Positions 33,966 through 43,205 of a stretch of DNA of 61,530 bases are shown piece after piece (positions within the stretch are counted from its first letter, which is position 1; each line of letters begins with the position of its first letter). Below the pieces are notes generated by a model, which did not search any database, had not been told where the DNA came from, and saw only the letters and a program-made list of their open reading frames with translations. The position numbers and the translations under genes are program-made. The stretch comes from Defluviicoccus sp. (GTDB lineage Bacteria > Pseudomonadota > Alphaproteobacteria > MPNO01), in NCBI GenBank assembly GCA_028820505.1, contig JAPPIT010000214.1, positions 1 to 61,530 of the forward strand. Reading direction: 5' to 3'.

Positions 33966-34727
33966 CTATCTGGGCGGCAGGCGCACCGCGCCGTCGAGGC
34001 GTATGACCTCGCCGTTCAGCAGGGGGTTTTCCACGATCTGCTGGACCAGCTGGGCATATTCCTCCGGTGCGCCCAGCCGGGGCGGAAACTGGGTGATCGA
34101 GAGCAGCCCCTCCCGCGCGGCCTCGGGCACGTTGTCGAACATGGGCGTCAACAGGATGCCGGGCGCGATCGTCATCACGCGCACGCCCATGCGGGCGAAT
34201 TCGCGCGCCGCGGGCAGCGTCATCGAGGCGATGGCGCCCTTCGAGGCGGAATAGGCCGCCTGGCCGATCTGCCCGTCGTAAGCGGCGACCGACGCAGTGT
34301 TGACGACGACCCCGCGCTCGCCCCCTTCGTTCGGATCGAGGGCGGACATCGCGGCGACGGCAAGCCTCATCACGTTGAACGTGCCGAACAGGTTGATATC
34401 GACCACGCGGGTAAATTCCTCGAGCGCCATCGGGCCGCCGCGGCCGACGATGCGCCCGGCGACGCCGATCCCGGCGCAGTTCACCACCACGCGGGGCACG
34501 CCCACCGCGTCGGAAATCCGGGCGAGCGCCGCCTCCACCGCGTCGGGGCTGGTAACGTCGCAGCCGACCCCCGTGCCGCCGATCTCGGCACCGACCGTCC
34601 GCGCGCCGTCGCCGTTGAGGTCGACGATCCCGACCTTCGCCCCCAGATCGGCCAGGCGCCGCGCGCTTGCCGCGCCGAGCCCCGAGGCGCCGCCGGTGAC
34701 CAACGCCGAAATTCCCGCGATATCCAT
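33966..34727 (-). CDS. Short-chain dehydrogenase, 17-beta-HSD10-like
   Basis: A 253-aa classical SDR. The nucleotide loop TGGASGLG, VNCAGIG, and the YSASKG catalytic Tyr/Lys motif are intact. The combination of NTASVAAYDGQIGQAAYSASKG and RVMTIAPGILLTPMF resembles type II 3-hydroxyacyl-CoA dehydrogenase. That would fit beta-oxidation with the crotonases in the region. It is the first gene of a minus-strand pair with the VOC protein and diverges from the crotonase at 34818. Confidence 0.92.
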   Translation of the reverse strand: MDIAGISALVTGGASGLGAASARRLADLGAKVGIVDLNGDGARTVGAEIGGTGVGCDVTSPDAVEAALARISDAVGVPRVVVNCAGIGVAGRIVGRGGPMALEEFTRVVDINLFGTFNVMRLAVAAMSALDPNEGGERGVVVNTASVAAYDGQIGQAAYSASKGAIASMTLPAAREFARMGVRVMTIAPGILLTPMFDNVPEAAREGLLSITQFPPRLGAPEEYAQLVQQIVENPLLNGEVIRLDGAVRLPPR

Positions 34728-34817
34728 GTCCCACTCCCTGTCCCGTGGCGCCCCAGTTTACACCGCCCGTTGCGGCCCCTATAGCTGGCGCGAAACGCTA
34801 GCGGGGTCAAATCCAGG

Positions 34818-35600
34818 GTGACGAAGTTCGAAAGCGACGTCTTGCGGTTCGAATCGCGGGGAAAGATCGCGATCCTGACCCTCGATCGACCCGAGAAGAG
34901 CAACGCGGTCAACAACCGGCTGATCGGGGACATAAACCGGTTCTTTCAGGCCCCGCCGGGCGAAGCCCGGGCGGTGGTGCTTTGCGGCGAGGGCAGGCAT
35001 TTCTGCGCCGGGCTCGACCTTTCGGAGCACAAGGAACGCGATCCCGTCGAGTCCTTCGAAACCTCGCGCTACTGGCACCGGACGCTCGACATGGTGGAGC
35101 TCGGCGGGCTTCCGGTGATCGCCGCGATGAAGGGCGCGGTGATGGGCGGCGGTCTCGAAATCGCCTCGGCCACCCATGTTCGCGTCGCCGAACCGAGCGC
35201 GGTCTACCAGTTGCCGGAAGGGCGGCGGGGCATTTTCGTTGGCGGCGGCGCGACGGTGCGCGTGACGCGTATCATCGGCGCCGGCCGCACCACGGAGATG
35301 ATGCTCACCGGGCGCCGCGTCTCGGCCGAGGAGGGCCAGAGGCTGGGCCTCTCCCATTACCTGGTTGGCGAGGGCGAAGCGTTCGACAAGGCGGTGGAAC
35401 TCGCCGAGACGGTCGCGGACAACGCGCCGATGGTCAACGCGATGGTTCTCGGCGCGATCGGCCGCATCGCCGACATGCCGAGGCAGGAAGGGCTGTTCAC
35501 CGAGTCGGTGGCCTCCGCCCTCACCCAGACCAGTACCGACGCCCGCGCCGGCATGGAGGCGTTTCTGGACAGGCGCGAAGCGAAGTTCGAGCGCGACTAG
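34818..35600 (+). CDS. Crotonase-family enoyl-CoA hydratase/isomerase
   Basis: A 260-aa crotonase. The oxyanion motifs FCAGLDLSEH and GAVMGGGLEIASATH are clear, and LPEGRRGIFVGGGATVR carries the second active-site region. The GTG start follows a GGGG stretch. It overlaps the convergent EamA gene by four bases at the 3' end. The pairing with the divergent 3-hydroxyacyl-CoA dehydrogenase-like SDR suggests acyl-CoA degradation. Confidence 0.9.
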   Translation: MTKFESDVLRFESRGKIAILTLDRPEKSNAVNNRLIGDINRFFQAPPGEARAVVLCGEGRHFCAGLDLSEHKERDPVESFETSRYWHRTLDMVELGGLPVIAAMKGAVMGGGLEIASATHVRVAEPSAVYQLPEGRRGIFVGGGATVRVTRIIGAGRTTEMMLTGRRVSAEEGQRLGLSHYLVGEGEAFDKAVELAETVADNAPMVNAMVLGAIGRIADMPRQEGLFTESVASALTQTSTDARAGMEAFLDRREAKFERD

Positions 35601-36493
35601 GACGGGCGCGCCTTTTCGATCCTGACCGCCAGCACGGCACCGATCACCAGCGCGGCGCCGGCGAGCTGGAGCGGCGTGAGCACCTGGCCCAGGATCAGGA
35701 ATCCGGCGGCGATGGTGAACACGGGCTCCAGGTTCATCAGCAGCGCGGCGCGGATCGAGCCGATCATCGCGATGGCCCCGAAGAAGCCGAGCGTGGACGC
35801 GGCGTAGAACAACGGCAGCGAGATCAGACCGGCCCAGCCCTTGGCCGTCTGCGGGAGGGCGACGTCGCCCTCGATCAGGCAGATGACGAGATAGATCAGC
35901 CCCGCCGAAAGCTGCAGGTAGAAGGTGAACAGGCGGGGATCCTGCGTACGCATCACCCCGCCGCTTCCGACGGTGATGATCGCCCACGAGACCGCCGCCC
36001 CGATGGCGAGCAGGGATCCCCAGAGATTGGACCCCTTGTCCGACACGTCGAAGACCAGCATCAGCCCGGCGAAGGCGACGACCAGCCCGACGACGATCGC
36101 CGGCGTGATCCTGTCCTGTCGGAAGGCGATGGCGATCAGGGCGACCAGGATCGGGTAGATGTAGAAGATCGCGAAGGTGAGCCCGACGGCGATATGGGCG
36201 ATCGAGTTGTAGAGGCAATAGGCCTGAACCGCGGCAAGCCCGCCGAGGGCGAGCGAGATCGCCCGCTCGCGGCGCGGCAGGCTGAAGCCTATGCCGGAGA
36301 AATGAAGCAGCGGTATGAAGACCAGCATCGCGCCGATATAGCGGGAGCTGATGGCGGCCAGCGGCTCGCCGCCGCCCTCGTAGGAGAACACCGCGCCGAC
36401 CGTGGACGCCGTGAAGGTAATCGTCGCGCCGACGGCGAGCGCGACCCCGATCAGCCCGCGACGCCGAACCGGATCGGCGAGCAGGTCGGCCAA
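35597..36493 (-). CDS. EamA-family (DMT) transporter
   Basis: A 298-aa membrane protein with about 10 hydrophobic segments formed by two EamA repeats. The C-terminal half shows the typical MNLEPVFTIAAGFLILGQVLTPLQL. Such proteins export amino acids or other metabolites. The start at 36493 lies 35 bases from the stop of the amidohydrolase upstream, so they may be cotranscribed. Confidence 0.9.
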   Translation of the reverse strand: MADLLADPVRRRGLIGVALAVGATITFTASTVGAVFSYEGGGEPLAAISSRYIGAMLVFIPLLHFSGIGFSLPRRERAISLALGGLAAVQAYCLYNSIAHIAVGLTFAIFYIYPILVALIAIAFRQDRITPAIVVGLVVAFAGLMLVFDVSDKGSNLWGSLLAIGAAVSWAIITVGSGGVMRTQDPRLFTFYLQLSAGLIYLVICLIEGDVALPQTAKGWAGLISLPLFYAASTLGFFGAIAMIGSIRAALLMNLEPVFTIAAGFLILGQVLTPLQLAGAALVIGAVLAVRIEKARPS

Positions 36494-36527
36494 GATGGGA
36501 AATCCGGGACGGGTCCGCGCCGACGCT

Positions 36528-37532
36528 TCAGTTGAGCTTCAACAGCTTCTTCGCATTGTCGAGATAGAGCGCGTTCCGCTCGGCATCCGTGACCTCGATA
36601 TTGTCGAGGATGCGGATGGTCTCGCGGATATACATCGGCCCGCCCTCGGGATCGAACGGGCAGTCGGACGCGAACAGGCACTTGTCGACGCCGAAGAAGG
36701 CGAGGCCGCAATCGGTCGCGGCGTCCGAGCCGAAGGTCGCGGTATCGGCGTAGAACATCTTGAAATAGTCGACGGGCCGCTTCTTCATCGAAGCGAGGAG
36801 GGCCTCGTAGTCCTCGTCCGCCGTCCGCGTGCCGAGCTGGTCCCAGCCGGGCCCGACGCGGCCCTCGAAATAGGGGATCATCGCGCCCAGATGGTGCGAG
36901 ATGATCTTGATGTCGGGCAGCTTGTCGAAGATGCCCGAGAACACGATCCGGGCCATCGCGGCAGAGGTCTCGTAGGGCCAGCCGAAAGTCCACCAGATCT
37001 CGTACTTCGACTTTTCTTCGGTCAGGTAGTCCGGGTGGTTGGCGGCGCGCGCCGGATGCAGCCAGATCGGCAGGTCGTGCCCCGCCATCTTCTCGAACAG
37101 CGGGTAGAACTCGGGCTCGTCGAGCGGCCGGTTGTTGACGTGGCTGAAGATCTGCACGCCGCAGGCGTCGAGCTCGACGATGGCGCGGTCGATCTCCTCG
37201 ATCGTCGCATCCATGTTGTTCATCGGCAGCGAGGCGATGAAGCTCGGGAAACGGTCGGGATAGCGCTTGCAGAGCTCCGCCATGCCGTCATTGGCGAGCC
37301 GTGCGAGCTCGGGCGTCTGCTCCGGTCCCGCGATGAACTCGATGGGCGGCATCGAATTGGACAGGATCTGCTGGTATTCGCCGAACCCGTCCATCATGCG
37401 GAGCCTCGCCTCGACATCGTAGAGGACGGGGATGTTGAGCCAGCGCTTTATGGGCCCCTTGTTGGGAATGACCTCCTGCATCCGCTCGAAATACTTGACC
37501 GGAAAAATGTGATTGTAGATGTCGAGCTTCAT
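36528..37532 (-). CDS. ACMSD-like amidohydrolase (amidohydrolase 2 family)
   Basis: A 334-aa TIM-barrel metal hydrolase or decarboxylase of COG2159. The N-terminal metal motif of the family is altered to DIYNHIFP (IYNH in place of HxH). PIWLHPARAANHPDY, KIISHHLGAMIPYFEGR and LFASDCPFDPEGG supply the remaining His and Asp ligands. Related enzymes decarboxylate aminocarboxymuconate semialdehyde, resorcylate and similar aromatic acids. The ATG used (37532) gives the normal N-terminus; an upstream frame extension to 37640 is unlikely. Confidence 0.88.
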   Translation of the reverse strand: MKLDIYNHIFPVKYFERMQEVIPNKGPIKRWLNIPVLYDVEARLRMMDGFGEYQQILSNSMPPIEFIAGPEQTPELARLANDGMAELCKRYPDRFPSFIASLPMNNMDATIEEIDRAIVELDACGVQIFSHVNNRPLDEPEFYPLFEKMAGHDLPIWLHPARAANHPDYLTEEKSKYEIWWTFGWPYETSAAMARIVFSGIFDKLPDIKIISHHLGAMIPYFEGRVGPGWDQLGTRTADEDYEALLASMKKRPVDYFKMFYADTATFGSDAATDCGLAFFGVDKCLFASDCPFDPEGGPMYIRETIRILDNIEVTDAERNALYLDNAKKLLKLN

Positions 37533-37714
37533 GCCGAACCCCCCGCTTTCCGCCGCGCCGGCATTATGGCGGGGGCCCGGGAAGCTGCCAAGGAGCGGGC
37601 CGCCGACGGTCGCGCGACTTGACAGTTGCACCGCCCCCACCCAGCATGAACGGACCGGTTCGCCTCCCGAGACCGGCCAGGCGAGCCGCCGGACGAATCG
37701 AAGGGAGGAATGAG

Positions 37715-38704
37715 ATGTTCAAAAAACCTTTGCTGCTCGGGGGTCTCTCCGTTCTTGCAGCCATTGCGGTTTCCGCGCCAGCCCTCGCCGCGGCGCTCAA
37801 GACGGTGAACACTACGGTTCCAAGGAACAGTGTCTTCATCCTCAGTGCCTACGGCGGCAAGGATGCAGGGATCTACGAAAAGCACGGGATAGACCTGAAG
37901 CTCGATGCCCGGCCGTTCCGCGGCCACGTCGCCGGCCTCCCCGCCAAGGAATGCATGGTCACCTACTATCCCGGGACGGCGGCGATCGCCCGCATCAACA
38001 AGGGACTCGACTGGGTCGTCATCGGCGGCGGGCTGACGGTGATGCAGGAGGTCATGGTCCGCAACGAGACCCCGTTCAAGGCGGTTCCCGACCTGAAGGG
38101 CAAGAAGTTCTCGAGCTGGTCGACGGGCGCGGGCGCGTTCAAGGCGACGCGGGCCGCGCTGATCGACGCCTACGGCGTCGATGTCCTCAAGGACACCGAT
38201 TTCGTGCAGGCGGCCGCGCCGGCGCTGTTCAAGTTCCTCGAAGGCGGCAAGGTCGATTCGATGTTCAACATCTCCTCGTTGACCGTCGCGGCCCTCGCGC
38301 AGCCGGACAAGTACCGCTCGATCTTCTCCGCCAACACCTATTGGAAAGAGAAGACCGGCTACCCGGTGGTCTGGTCGGCCCCGATCGTCGCCTGGCGATC
38401 CTGGGTGGAAGAGGATCCGGACCGCGCCAAGCGCTTCGTGGCGGCCTCCCATGAGGCGTGGGAGTGGCTGCGCAAGCCGGAGAACCTCGCCGCGGCGGTG
38501 AAGAAGCACGGCAAGCTCGCCGCGGTCAAGAACCAGGCCCAGGCCGACGTGTACAAGCGCCTGCTGTCGGAAAAGCGGGTGTTCCTGACCGACTGGAACC
38601 AGAAGGTGATCGACTCGCAATGGGCCTTCCTCGAGATGGCCGCGAAGCGGGGCGTCATCGACAAGGTGCCGGACAAGGCGAAGCACGGGCTGATCCTCAA
38701 GTAA
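37715..38704 (+). CDS. ABC-type solute-binding protein (NMT1/THI5/SsuA-like)
   Basis: A 329-aa periplasmic receptor. The signal peptide spans residues 1 to about 25 and ends ALA-A. The mature protein follows the NMT1/SsuA fold, with GKDAGIYEKHGIDLKLD and LKGKKFSSWSTGAGAFK. GGGAGG lies six bases before the ATG. No permease or ATPase is adjacent, so it is an orphan receptor. It may feed the complete importer at 50783-52348 or one outside the window. Confidence 0.88.
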   Translation: MFKKPLLLGGLSVLAAIAVSAPALAAALKTVNTTVPRNSVFILSAYGGKDAGIYEKHGIDLKLDARPFRGHVAGLPAKECMVTYYPGTAAIARINKGLDWVVIGGGLTVMQEVMVRNETPFKAVPDLKGKKFSSWSTGAGAFKATRAALIDAYGVDVLKDTDFVQAAAPALFKFLEGGKVDSMFNISSLTVAALAQPDKYRSIFSANTYWKEKTGYPVVWSAPIVAWRSWVEEDPDRAKRFVAASHEAWEWLRKPENLAAAVKKHGKLAAVKNQAQADVYKRLLSEKRVFLTDWNQKVIDSQWAFLEMAAKRGVIDKVPDKAKHGLILK

Positions 38705-38726
38705 GAGGGCGCTCCCGAGCGTGATT

Positions 38727-38754
38727 CGCGCCGGGCCGGTCTCGGCCCGGCGCG
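38727..38754. terminator. Bidirectional stem-loop between convergent genes
   Basis: An 11-bp perfect stem (CGCGCCGGGCC at 38727-38737 with its complement at 38744-38754) and a 6-base loop. No T-run follows on either strand. Its place between the convergent ends of the receptor gene and the racemase-like gene suggests it limits read-through or protects 3' ends. Confidence 0.55.
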
Positions 38755-38764
38755 TCCCGCTGCT

Positions 38765-39478
38765 TCAGCCCCGGGACAGGGGTCCGAGAGATTCGATCGT
38801 CGCGTCGTTTCCGACGGTGCGAAGCGCCGACCAGAGGATCGTTTGGTTGGAGCTCAACACCGGGAGCCCGGTCATCGCCCGCAGGCTTTCCAGCGAAGCG
38901 AAAGTGGGCAGGTCGGTGGCAAGCAGCACCACCGCCTCCGCCGCCGTGCGATCGAGACCGGCGACCAGATCGCGAAGACGACCGGCATCGACCCGCGGGA
39001 CGTCGGCCATCTGACGGATATCGAGCGTGGCGTCGTCCGTGAGGGAGAACCCGCGCCCGGCGAAGAACGGCGGTGCCAGCGCGTGGATCGCCGCCGGATA
39101 GGGCGTGCCGAGCGCGAACCGGGCGATGCCGAGATGCGCGAGCGCGTCGCGCAGGGCCGTCCAGGCCGAGATGCAGGGGCAGCCCGTACGCGCCGCGATT
39201 TCCCCGGTGCGCGTCTCGTTCCACCCTGGCTCCATGATGAACGTCGTCACCATGTCGGCATAAACGATCGCGTCGACCCCGGTCGCGGCGAGCTCGTCGA
39301 CGGCGCGGTCGACATTTTCTTCCATCGCATGCACGGCCCGGGGCGTGAGCTCGCCCTTCGCGAGGATTCGGGTGGCGTAGAGCGCGACGCCCTCGGGCAG
39401 GACGGACCACAATTCCGGTTCCAGGACGCCGTTATTGGCCGGCACGACGAGCCCGATCCGCCCCGCTTCTCCGAACAT
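38765..39478 (-). CDS. Asp/Glu racemase-superfamily protein
   Basis: A 237-aa protein of the aspartate/glutamate racemase and maleate isomerase group. IGLVVPANNGVLEPEL at the N-terminus replaces the usual VPSxNT motif. The two catalytic cysteine positions are not clear: YADMVTTFIMEPG at the first and LLATDLPTFASL at the second both lack Cys. It may therefore be non-racemising, for example a decarboxylase or a binding protein. It lies three bases after the hydantoinase-like gene, so they are probably cotranscribed. Confidence 0.75.
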   Translation of the reverse strand: MFGEAGRIGLVVPANNGVLEPELWSVLPEGVALYATRILAKGELTPRAVHAMEENVDRAVDELAATGVDAIVYADMVTTFIMEPGWNETRTGEIAARTGCPCISAWTALRDALAHLGIARFALGTPYPAAIHALAPPFFAGRGFSLTDDATLDIRQMADVPRVDAGRLRDLVAGLDRTAAEAVVLLATDLPTFASLESLRAMTGLPVLSSNQTILWSALRTVGNDATIESLGPLSRG

Positions 39479-39481
39479 CGC

Positions 39482-40840
39482 TCAGCTCCAGTCGACCGCG
39501 CCGCGGCGCAGCCAGCGCCCGCGCGGCTCGTCCCCGACATAACGCCCGTCCTCTGCGATCGGGCGCCCGCGCAACACCGTGAGCACCGGCCAGCCGGTCA
39601 GCGTCGTTCCCTCGAAGGGCGAGCGCCCGGCGCGCGAGCGGATCGAACCGGCATCGACGGTTCTCGACAGCCCGGGGTCGATCAGCACCAGATCGCCGTC
39701 GGCACCCGCGGCAAGCCGGCCCTTGCGGTCGGCGATCCCGAACAGCCGCGCCGGCACCGAGCACAACGCCGCCGCGACCCGCGTCCAGGGGATTTCGCCC
39801 GCCGCCGCGAGATCGACCGTCGCGGGGACGATGGTGTCGAGCCCAGGCGTGCCTCCCGGGACATCCCAGGGACTCGGCCGGTTCTTTTCGTCGAACGCGT
39901 GCGGCGCGTGGTCGGAACCCACGAAATCCGCCGCGCCCGACCCGAGGGCCTTCCGGGAAGCTTCACGGTCGTCGGGACCGCGCAGCGGGGGAACCATGAG
40001 AGCGAACGGCCCGTGCCGTTCGACCGCGCCGGTGTCCAGCGAGAAATGATGGGGCGTCACCTCGGCGGCGATGGAAACCGAGGGGTCGTCTCCACGGGCA
40101 GCCTCGATCATGGCGAAGCCGCGGGCGGTGCAGACCTGGCGGGCGACGATCCGGGCCTTCGTCGCGCGCGCAATCTCGATCAGGCGGGCGAGCCCCATGG
40201 CTTCGCCGAGCGGCGCGCGCGCTTCGGCGAACGCGGCGAAATCGGTGCGTCCGGCGAGGCGGTCGAGCGCGGCCTCGACCAGGGCCGGCTCTCCGGTATA
40301 GACGCCGATCACGCCGCCGCAGGCGGCAACCGCCTCGGCCGCCCGGATCAGCCCGTCGCTGTCCAGCAGCATCGATGCCGGCGCATCCGACAGCAGCGCC
40401 TCGAAGGAGGTCACGCCCATGTCCCAAAGGGCCGGAATATCGGCGATGTTGTCCTGCGTAACCCCGGCCTGGATGGTGAAGTCCACCAGGCTCGTCCCCT
40501 CCCCGGCGGCGCGCATCGCCTCGATTCCTTCGGCGGAATCGGCCGGCGGGTCGGTGTTCGGCATGCACATCACGGTGGTCACCCCGCCGCAGGCCGCCGC
40601 CATCGTGCCCGTGGCGAAGGTCTCCTTGTGCGCATAGCCCGGATCGCGCATGTGCACGTGGGCGTCGATGAACCCGGGAAACAGGAGCCGCCCGCGCGCG
40701 TCGATGACGGTTTCGGCGTCGGGCCGGGCATCCGCTTCGACCAGCGCCTCGATCCGCCCGTCATCGCCGACGACGATTCCGCCCGGTCGTTCCCACGTCC
40801 CGGTGACGAGACGCGCGTTGTGTATCGCGAGCAGCGCCAC
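39482..40840 (-). CDS. Dihydroorotase/hydantoinase-like protein with degraded metal site
   Basis: A 452-aa cyclic amidohydrolase relative, full length for allantoinase, hydantoinase or dihydroorotase. H61 and H63 (AHVHMRDPG) and D310 (GSDHAPHAFDEKNR) are kept. The bridging lysine position reads E147 (VTSFEALL; usually FKLFM). The third histidine position reads YTGEP (181-185; usually HAEN). The fourth is Q235 (ARQVCT; usually HVS). It cannot hold the normal binuclear centre, so it is either mononuclear or non-catalytic. It sits with the racemase-like gene and diverges from the cyclodeaminase-like gene. Confidence 0.85.
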   Translation of the reverse strand: MALLAIHNARLVTGTWERPGGIVVGDDGRIEALVEADARPDAETVIDARGRLLFPGFIDAHVHMRDPGYAHKETFATGTMAAACGGVTTVMCMPNTDPPADSAEGIEAMRAAGEGTSLVDFTIQAGVTQDNIADIPALWDMGVTSFEALLSDAPASMLLDSDGLIRAAEAVAACGGVIGVYTGEPALVEAALDRLAGRTDFAAFAEARAPLGEAMGLARLIEIARATKARIVARQVCTARGFAMIEAARGDDPSVSIAAEVTPHHFSLDTGAVERHGPFALMVPPLRGPDDREASRKALGSGAADFVGSDHAPHAFDEKNRPSPWDVPGGTPGLDTIVPATVDLAAAGEIPWTRVAAALCSVPARLFGIADRKGRLAAGADGDLVLIDPGLSRTVDAGSIRSRAGRSPFEGTTLTGWPVLTVLRGRPIAEDGRYVGDEPRGRWLRRGAVDWS

Positions 40841-40931
40841 GCGGCCCTCCTTCGCGCGGAACTATGCCACAGCGCGCCCGCGTTGACCCGGGACCGCCCC
40901 GCTCCTATCAGTGGACCGGGGAGGATCGGCG

Positions 40932-41936
40932 GTGCGGCTTCGAATCCTGACCGAGAACGATGTCCGGTCGTTGATCGACATGGGCGCGGCGATCCCGATA
41001 CAGGAGGAGGCGTTCACCCGGCTCGCGGCCCGCGAGAGCGTCGAGGGCCTGCGGAGCTTCGTAGTCTCGGAATCGCCTCCGGGCGTCGCCATCTTCAACC
41101 CGTCCTTCCTGAAGGGCGGCGGGGGGTACGGGGTCAAGGTGGTCTCCGACTTCTTCGGCAACGCCGAACGCGGCGTCGCCCGGATGTCGGCGATCGTGAC
41201 GCTGTTCGACGGCGAGACCGGCCATCCGCGCACCGTTATGGAAGGCGGCTACCTGACGGACCTCCGGACCGGGGCGGGAACCGGCGCCGCCGCGCGCCGC
41301 CTCGCCCGCGCGGATTCCCGCGTCGTGGCCGCGGTCGGCGCCGGGAGGGTTGCCCGCAACCAGCTCCAGGCGCTCGCCCGGACCCACGATCTGGAACGCG
41401 TGCTGGTCGCGGGCAGGAGCGAGGCCCGCGCCCGCGCCTTCGTCGAATGGATCGAGGCCGAGCCGGGTTTGCCCGACGACGCGCGGCTCGCCGGTTCGGT
41501 GGGGGAGGCGGTCGGCAAGGCCGATATCGTCGTCGCGGCGACCACCTCGTCCGAGCCCGTCATCCGCGGCCGGGACCTGCGCGCGGGAACCTTTGTCGCC
41601 GCGGCCGGCGCGAATGTGGCGACGGCCCGTGAAGTCGATACCGAGACCGTCGTTCGCGCGAAGAAGCTGGTTATCGACAGCCCCGCCGAGAGTCTCGCCA
41701 ATGCGGGGGACCTGGCGATCCCGATCGCCGAAGGCGCGATCCGCGAGGACGAGGTGACCGGGATCGCCGATATCGTCGCCGGCGCCTGCCCCGGCCGGGA
41801 AACCGAAGAGGAGATCACCTACTACAAGTCGCTGGGGCTTCCGATCCAGGACCTCATCACCGCCCAGCATATCGAGCGCCGGGCAGTTGCCGCGGGCGTC
41901 GGCACCGTCATCGAGCTGGGCGGCGACCATGATTGA
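40932..41936 (+). CDS. Ornithine cyclodeaminase/mu-crystallin family protein
   Basis: A 334-aa NAD(P)-binding protein. The Rossmann motif AAVGAGRVARNQLQAL, the NPSFLKGGGGYGVKVVSDF segment and TSSEPVIRGRDL mark the OCD/mu-crystallin family. GGGGAGG at 40918-40924 selects the GTG at 40932 over an in-frame GTG at 40911. Members include ornithine or alanine cyclodeaminases and ketimine reductases. It begins a plus-strand run with a threonine-synthase-like PLP protein and an LLM flavoenzyme, opposite the hydantoinase-like pair. Confidence 0.9.
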   Translation: MRLRILTENDVRSLIDMGAAIPIQEEAFTRLAARESVEGLRSFVVSESPPGVAIFNPSFLKGGGGYGVKVVSDFFGNAERGVARMSAIVTLFDGETGHPRTVMEGGYLTDLRTGAGTGAAARRLARADSRVVAAVGAGRVARNQLQALARTHDLERVLVAGRSEARARAFVEWIEAEPGLPDDARLAGSVGEAVGKADIVVAATTSSEPVIRGRDLRAGTFVAAAGANVATAREVDTETVVRAKKLVIDSPAESLANAGDLAIPIAEGAIREDEVTGIADIVAGACPGRETEEEITYYKSLGLPIQDLITAQHIERRAVAAGVGTVIELGGDHD

Positions 41937-41969
41937 GCGCGCGGGATCGAGAGCGGGCAGGCGGACGGG

Positions 41970-43205
41970 ATGAAGCCGGCGGCGCTTTCCTGCATCCGAT
42001 GCGGACGATCCTGGCCGCTGGACGGATTCGACCGCGCCTGCGGCGCTTGCGAGAGAGAGGGAGTGGCCGCGAACCTCAGCGTCGTCTACGACGACTCCGC
42101 CCCTCCGGACCGGGACGCCCTGCCAAGCGCGCCACGAACGCTGTGGCGCTTCGCGGACGCTCTGCCGCTGGAGGCCGACGCGGCAATCAGTCTCGGCGAA
42201 GGGATGACGCCGCTCATTCCGGTCGCCTGGCCCCATTGCGAGGCGCTCTTCGTCAAGGACGAGACCCGCAACCCGACCTGGTCCTTCAAGGACCGGCTGG
42301 CGAGCGTCGCCGTTTCATGGGCGGCTTCCATAGACGCCGGAGTCATCGCCACCAGCTCGTCCGGCAATGCGGGAGCGGCGGCCGCGTCCTATGCCGCGCG
42401 CGCGGGCCTGCCCTGCGTGGTGCTCACCTTCAGGGGCGCCGCCGGGCCCATGGTCGGGCAAATCCGGGCGACGGGTGCGATGGTGCTCGAATGCGCCGAA
42501 AAGGAGGATCGCTGGCGCATACTGTCGCGGGCGGTGGAGAAATTCGGCTGGTTTCCGACCTCGCCCTTTTTCGGACCGACGGCGGGCAGCAACCCCATCG
42601 GCATCGAGGGATACAAGACGCTGGCCTACGAGATCGCCGAACAGCTCGACTGGCGCGTGCCGGACTGGTGCGTCCTTCCGGTGTGCTACGGCGATGCGCT
42701 GTTCGGGCTGTGGAAGGGATTCGACGAGATGCGGCGCTGGGGATGGACGGGCGCGATGCCGCGGCTGGTCGCGGCCGAGGTGTCGGGGTCGCTCTCCGCC
42801 GGGCTGTCCGCGGACGAGCCGATGCCGCCCGCAATCGAGCGCGACACGGGCTCCGTCGCGGTCTCCATCGACATTCCGCGCAGCACCGCGCAGGCGCTGC
42901 TGGCGCTCCGCCGGACGGACGGGATCGCCGTAGCCCTGGACGACGGCGCCATCCTCGCGGCGCAAGCGGCGCTCGCGCGCAAATCCGGGCTGTTCGTGGA
43001 GGCATCCTCGGCCGCTTCCCTCGCCGCCATCGACCGGCTGGGCGCCGACGGGACGATCCGGCGCGGCGACACCGTCGTCGCGGTCGCCACCGCCTCCGGC
43101 CTCAAGGATGCGGGTGCGGCGCCATCCGCTCCGTTGCCCGCGGTCGAGGCCGACCTCGACGACCTGCGCCGCGCGCTGGGGGAGCATTACGGTTTCGATG
43201 TCTGA
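41970..43205 (+). CDS. Threonine-synthase-like PLP enzyme with N-terminal zinc ribbon
   Basis: A 411-aa fold-type II PLP enzyme. The N-terminus has a zinc ribbon C8-x2-C11 and C24-x2-C27. The PLP lysine is K107 in NPTWSFKDR, and SSGNAG (130-135) binds the phosphate, as in threonine synthase and threonine dehydratase. The C-terminal glycine-rich part is present. Given the degradative neighbours it may act on a cyclic or modified amino acid and not in threonine synthesis. The next gene overlaps its 3' end by eight bases. Confidence 0.88.
   Translation: MKPAALSCIRCGRSWPLDGFDRACGACEREGVAANLSVVYDDSAPPDRDALPSAPRTLWRFADALPLEADAAISLGEGMTPLIPVAWPHCEALFVKDETRNPTWSFKDRLASVAVSWAASIDAGVIATSSSGNAGAAAASYAARAGLPCVVLTFRGAAGPMVGQIRATGAMVLECAEKEDRWRILSRAVEKFGWFPTSPFFGPTAGSNPIGIEGYKTLAYEIAEQLDWRVPDWCVLPVCYGDALFGLWKGFDEMRRWGWTGAMPRLVAAEVSGSLSAGLSADEPMPPAIERDTGSVAVSIDIPRSTAQALLALRRTDGIAVALDDGAILAAQAALARKSGLFVEASSAASLAAIDRLGADGTIRRGDTVVAVATASGLKDAGAAPSAPLPAVEADLDDLRRALGEHYGFDV

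Noticed and set aside
38843..41632. 929-codon plus-strand frame across the racemase-like and hydantoinase-like genes
   Set aside because: The minus-strand genes have clear family motifs; the plus-strand translation is Arg/Gly-rich without any.
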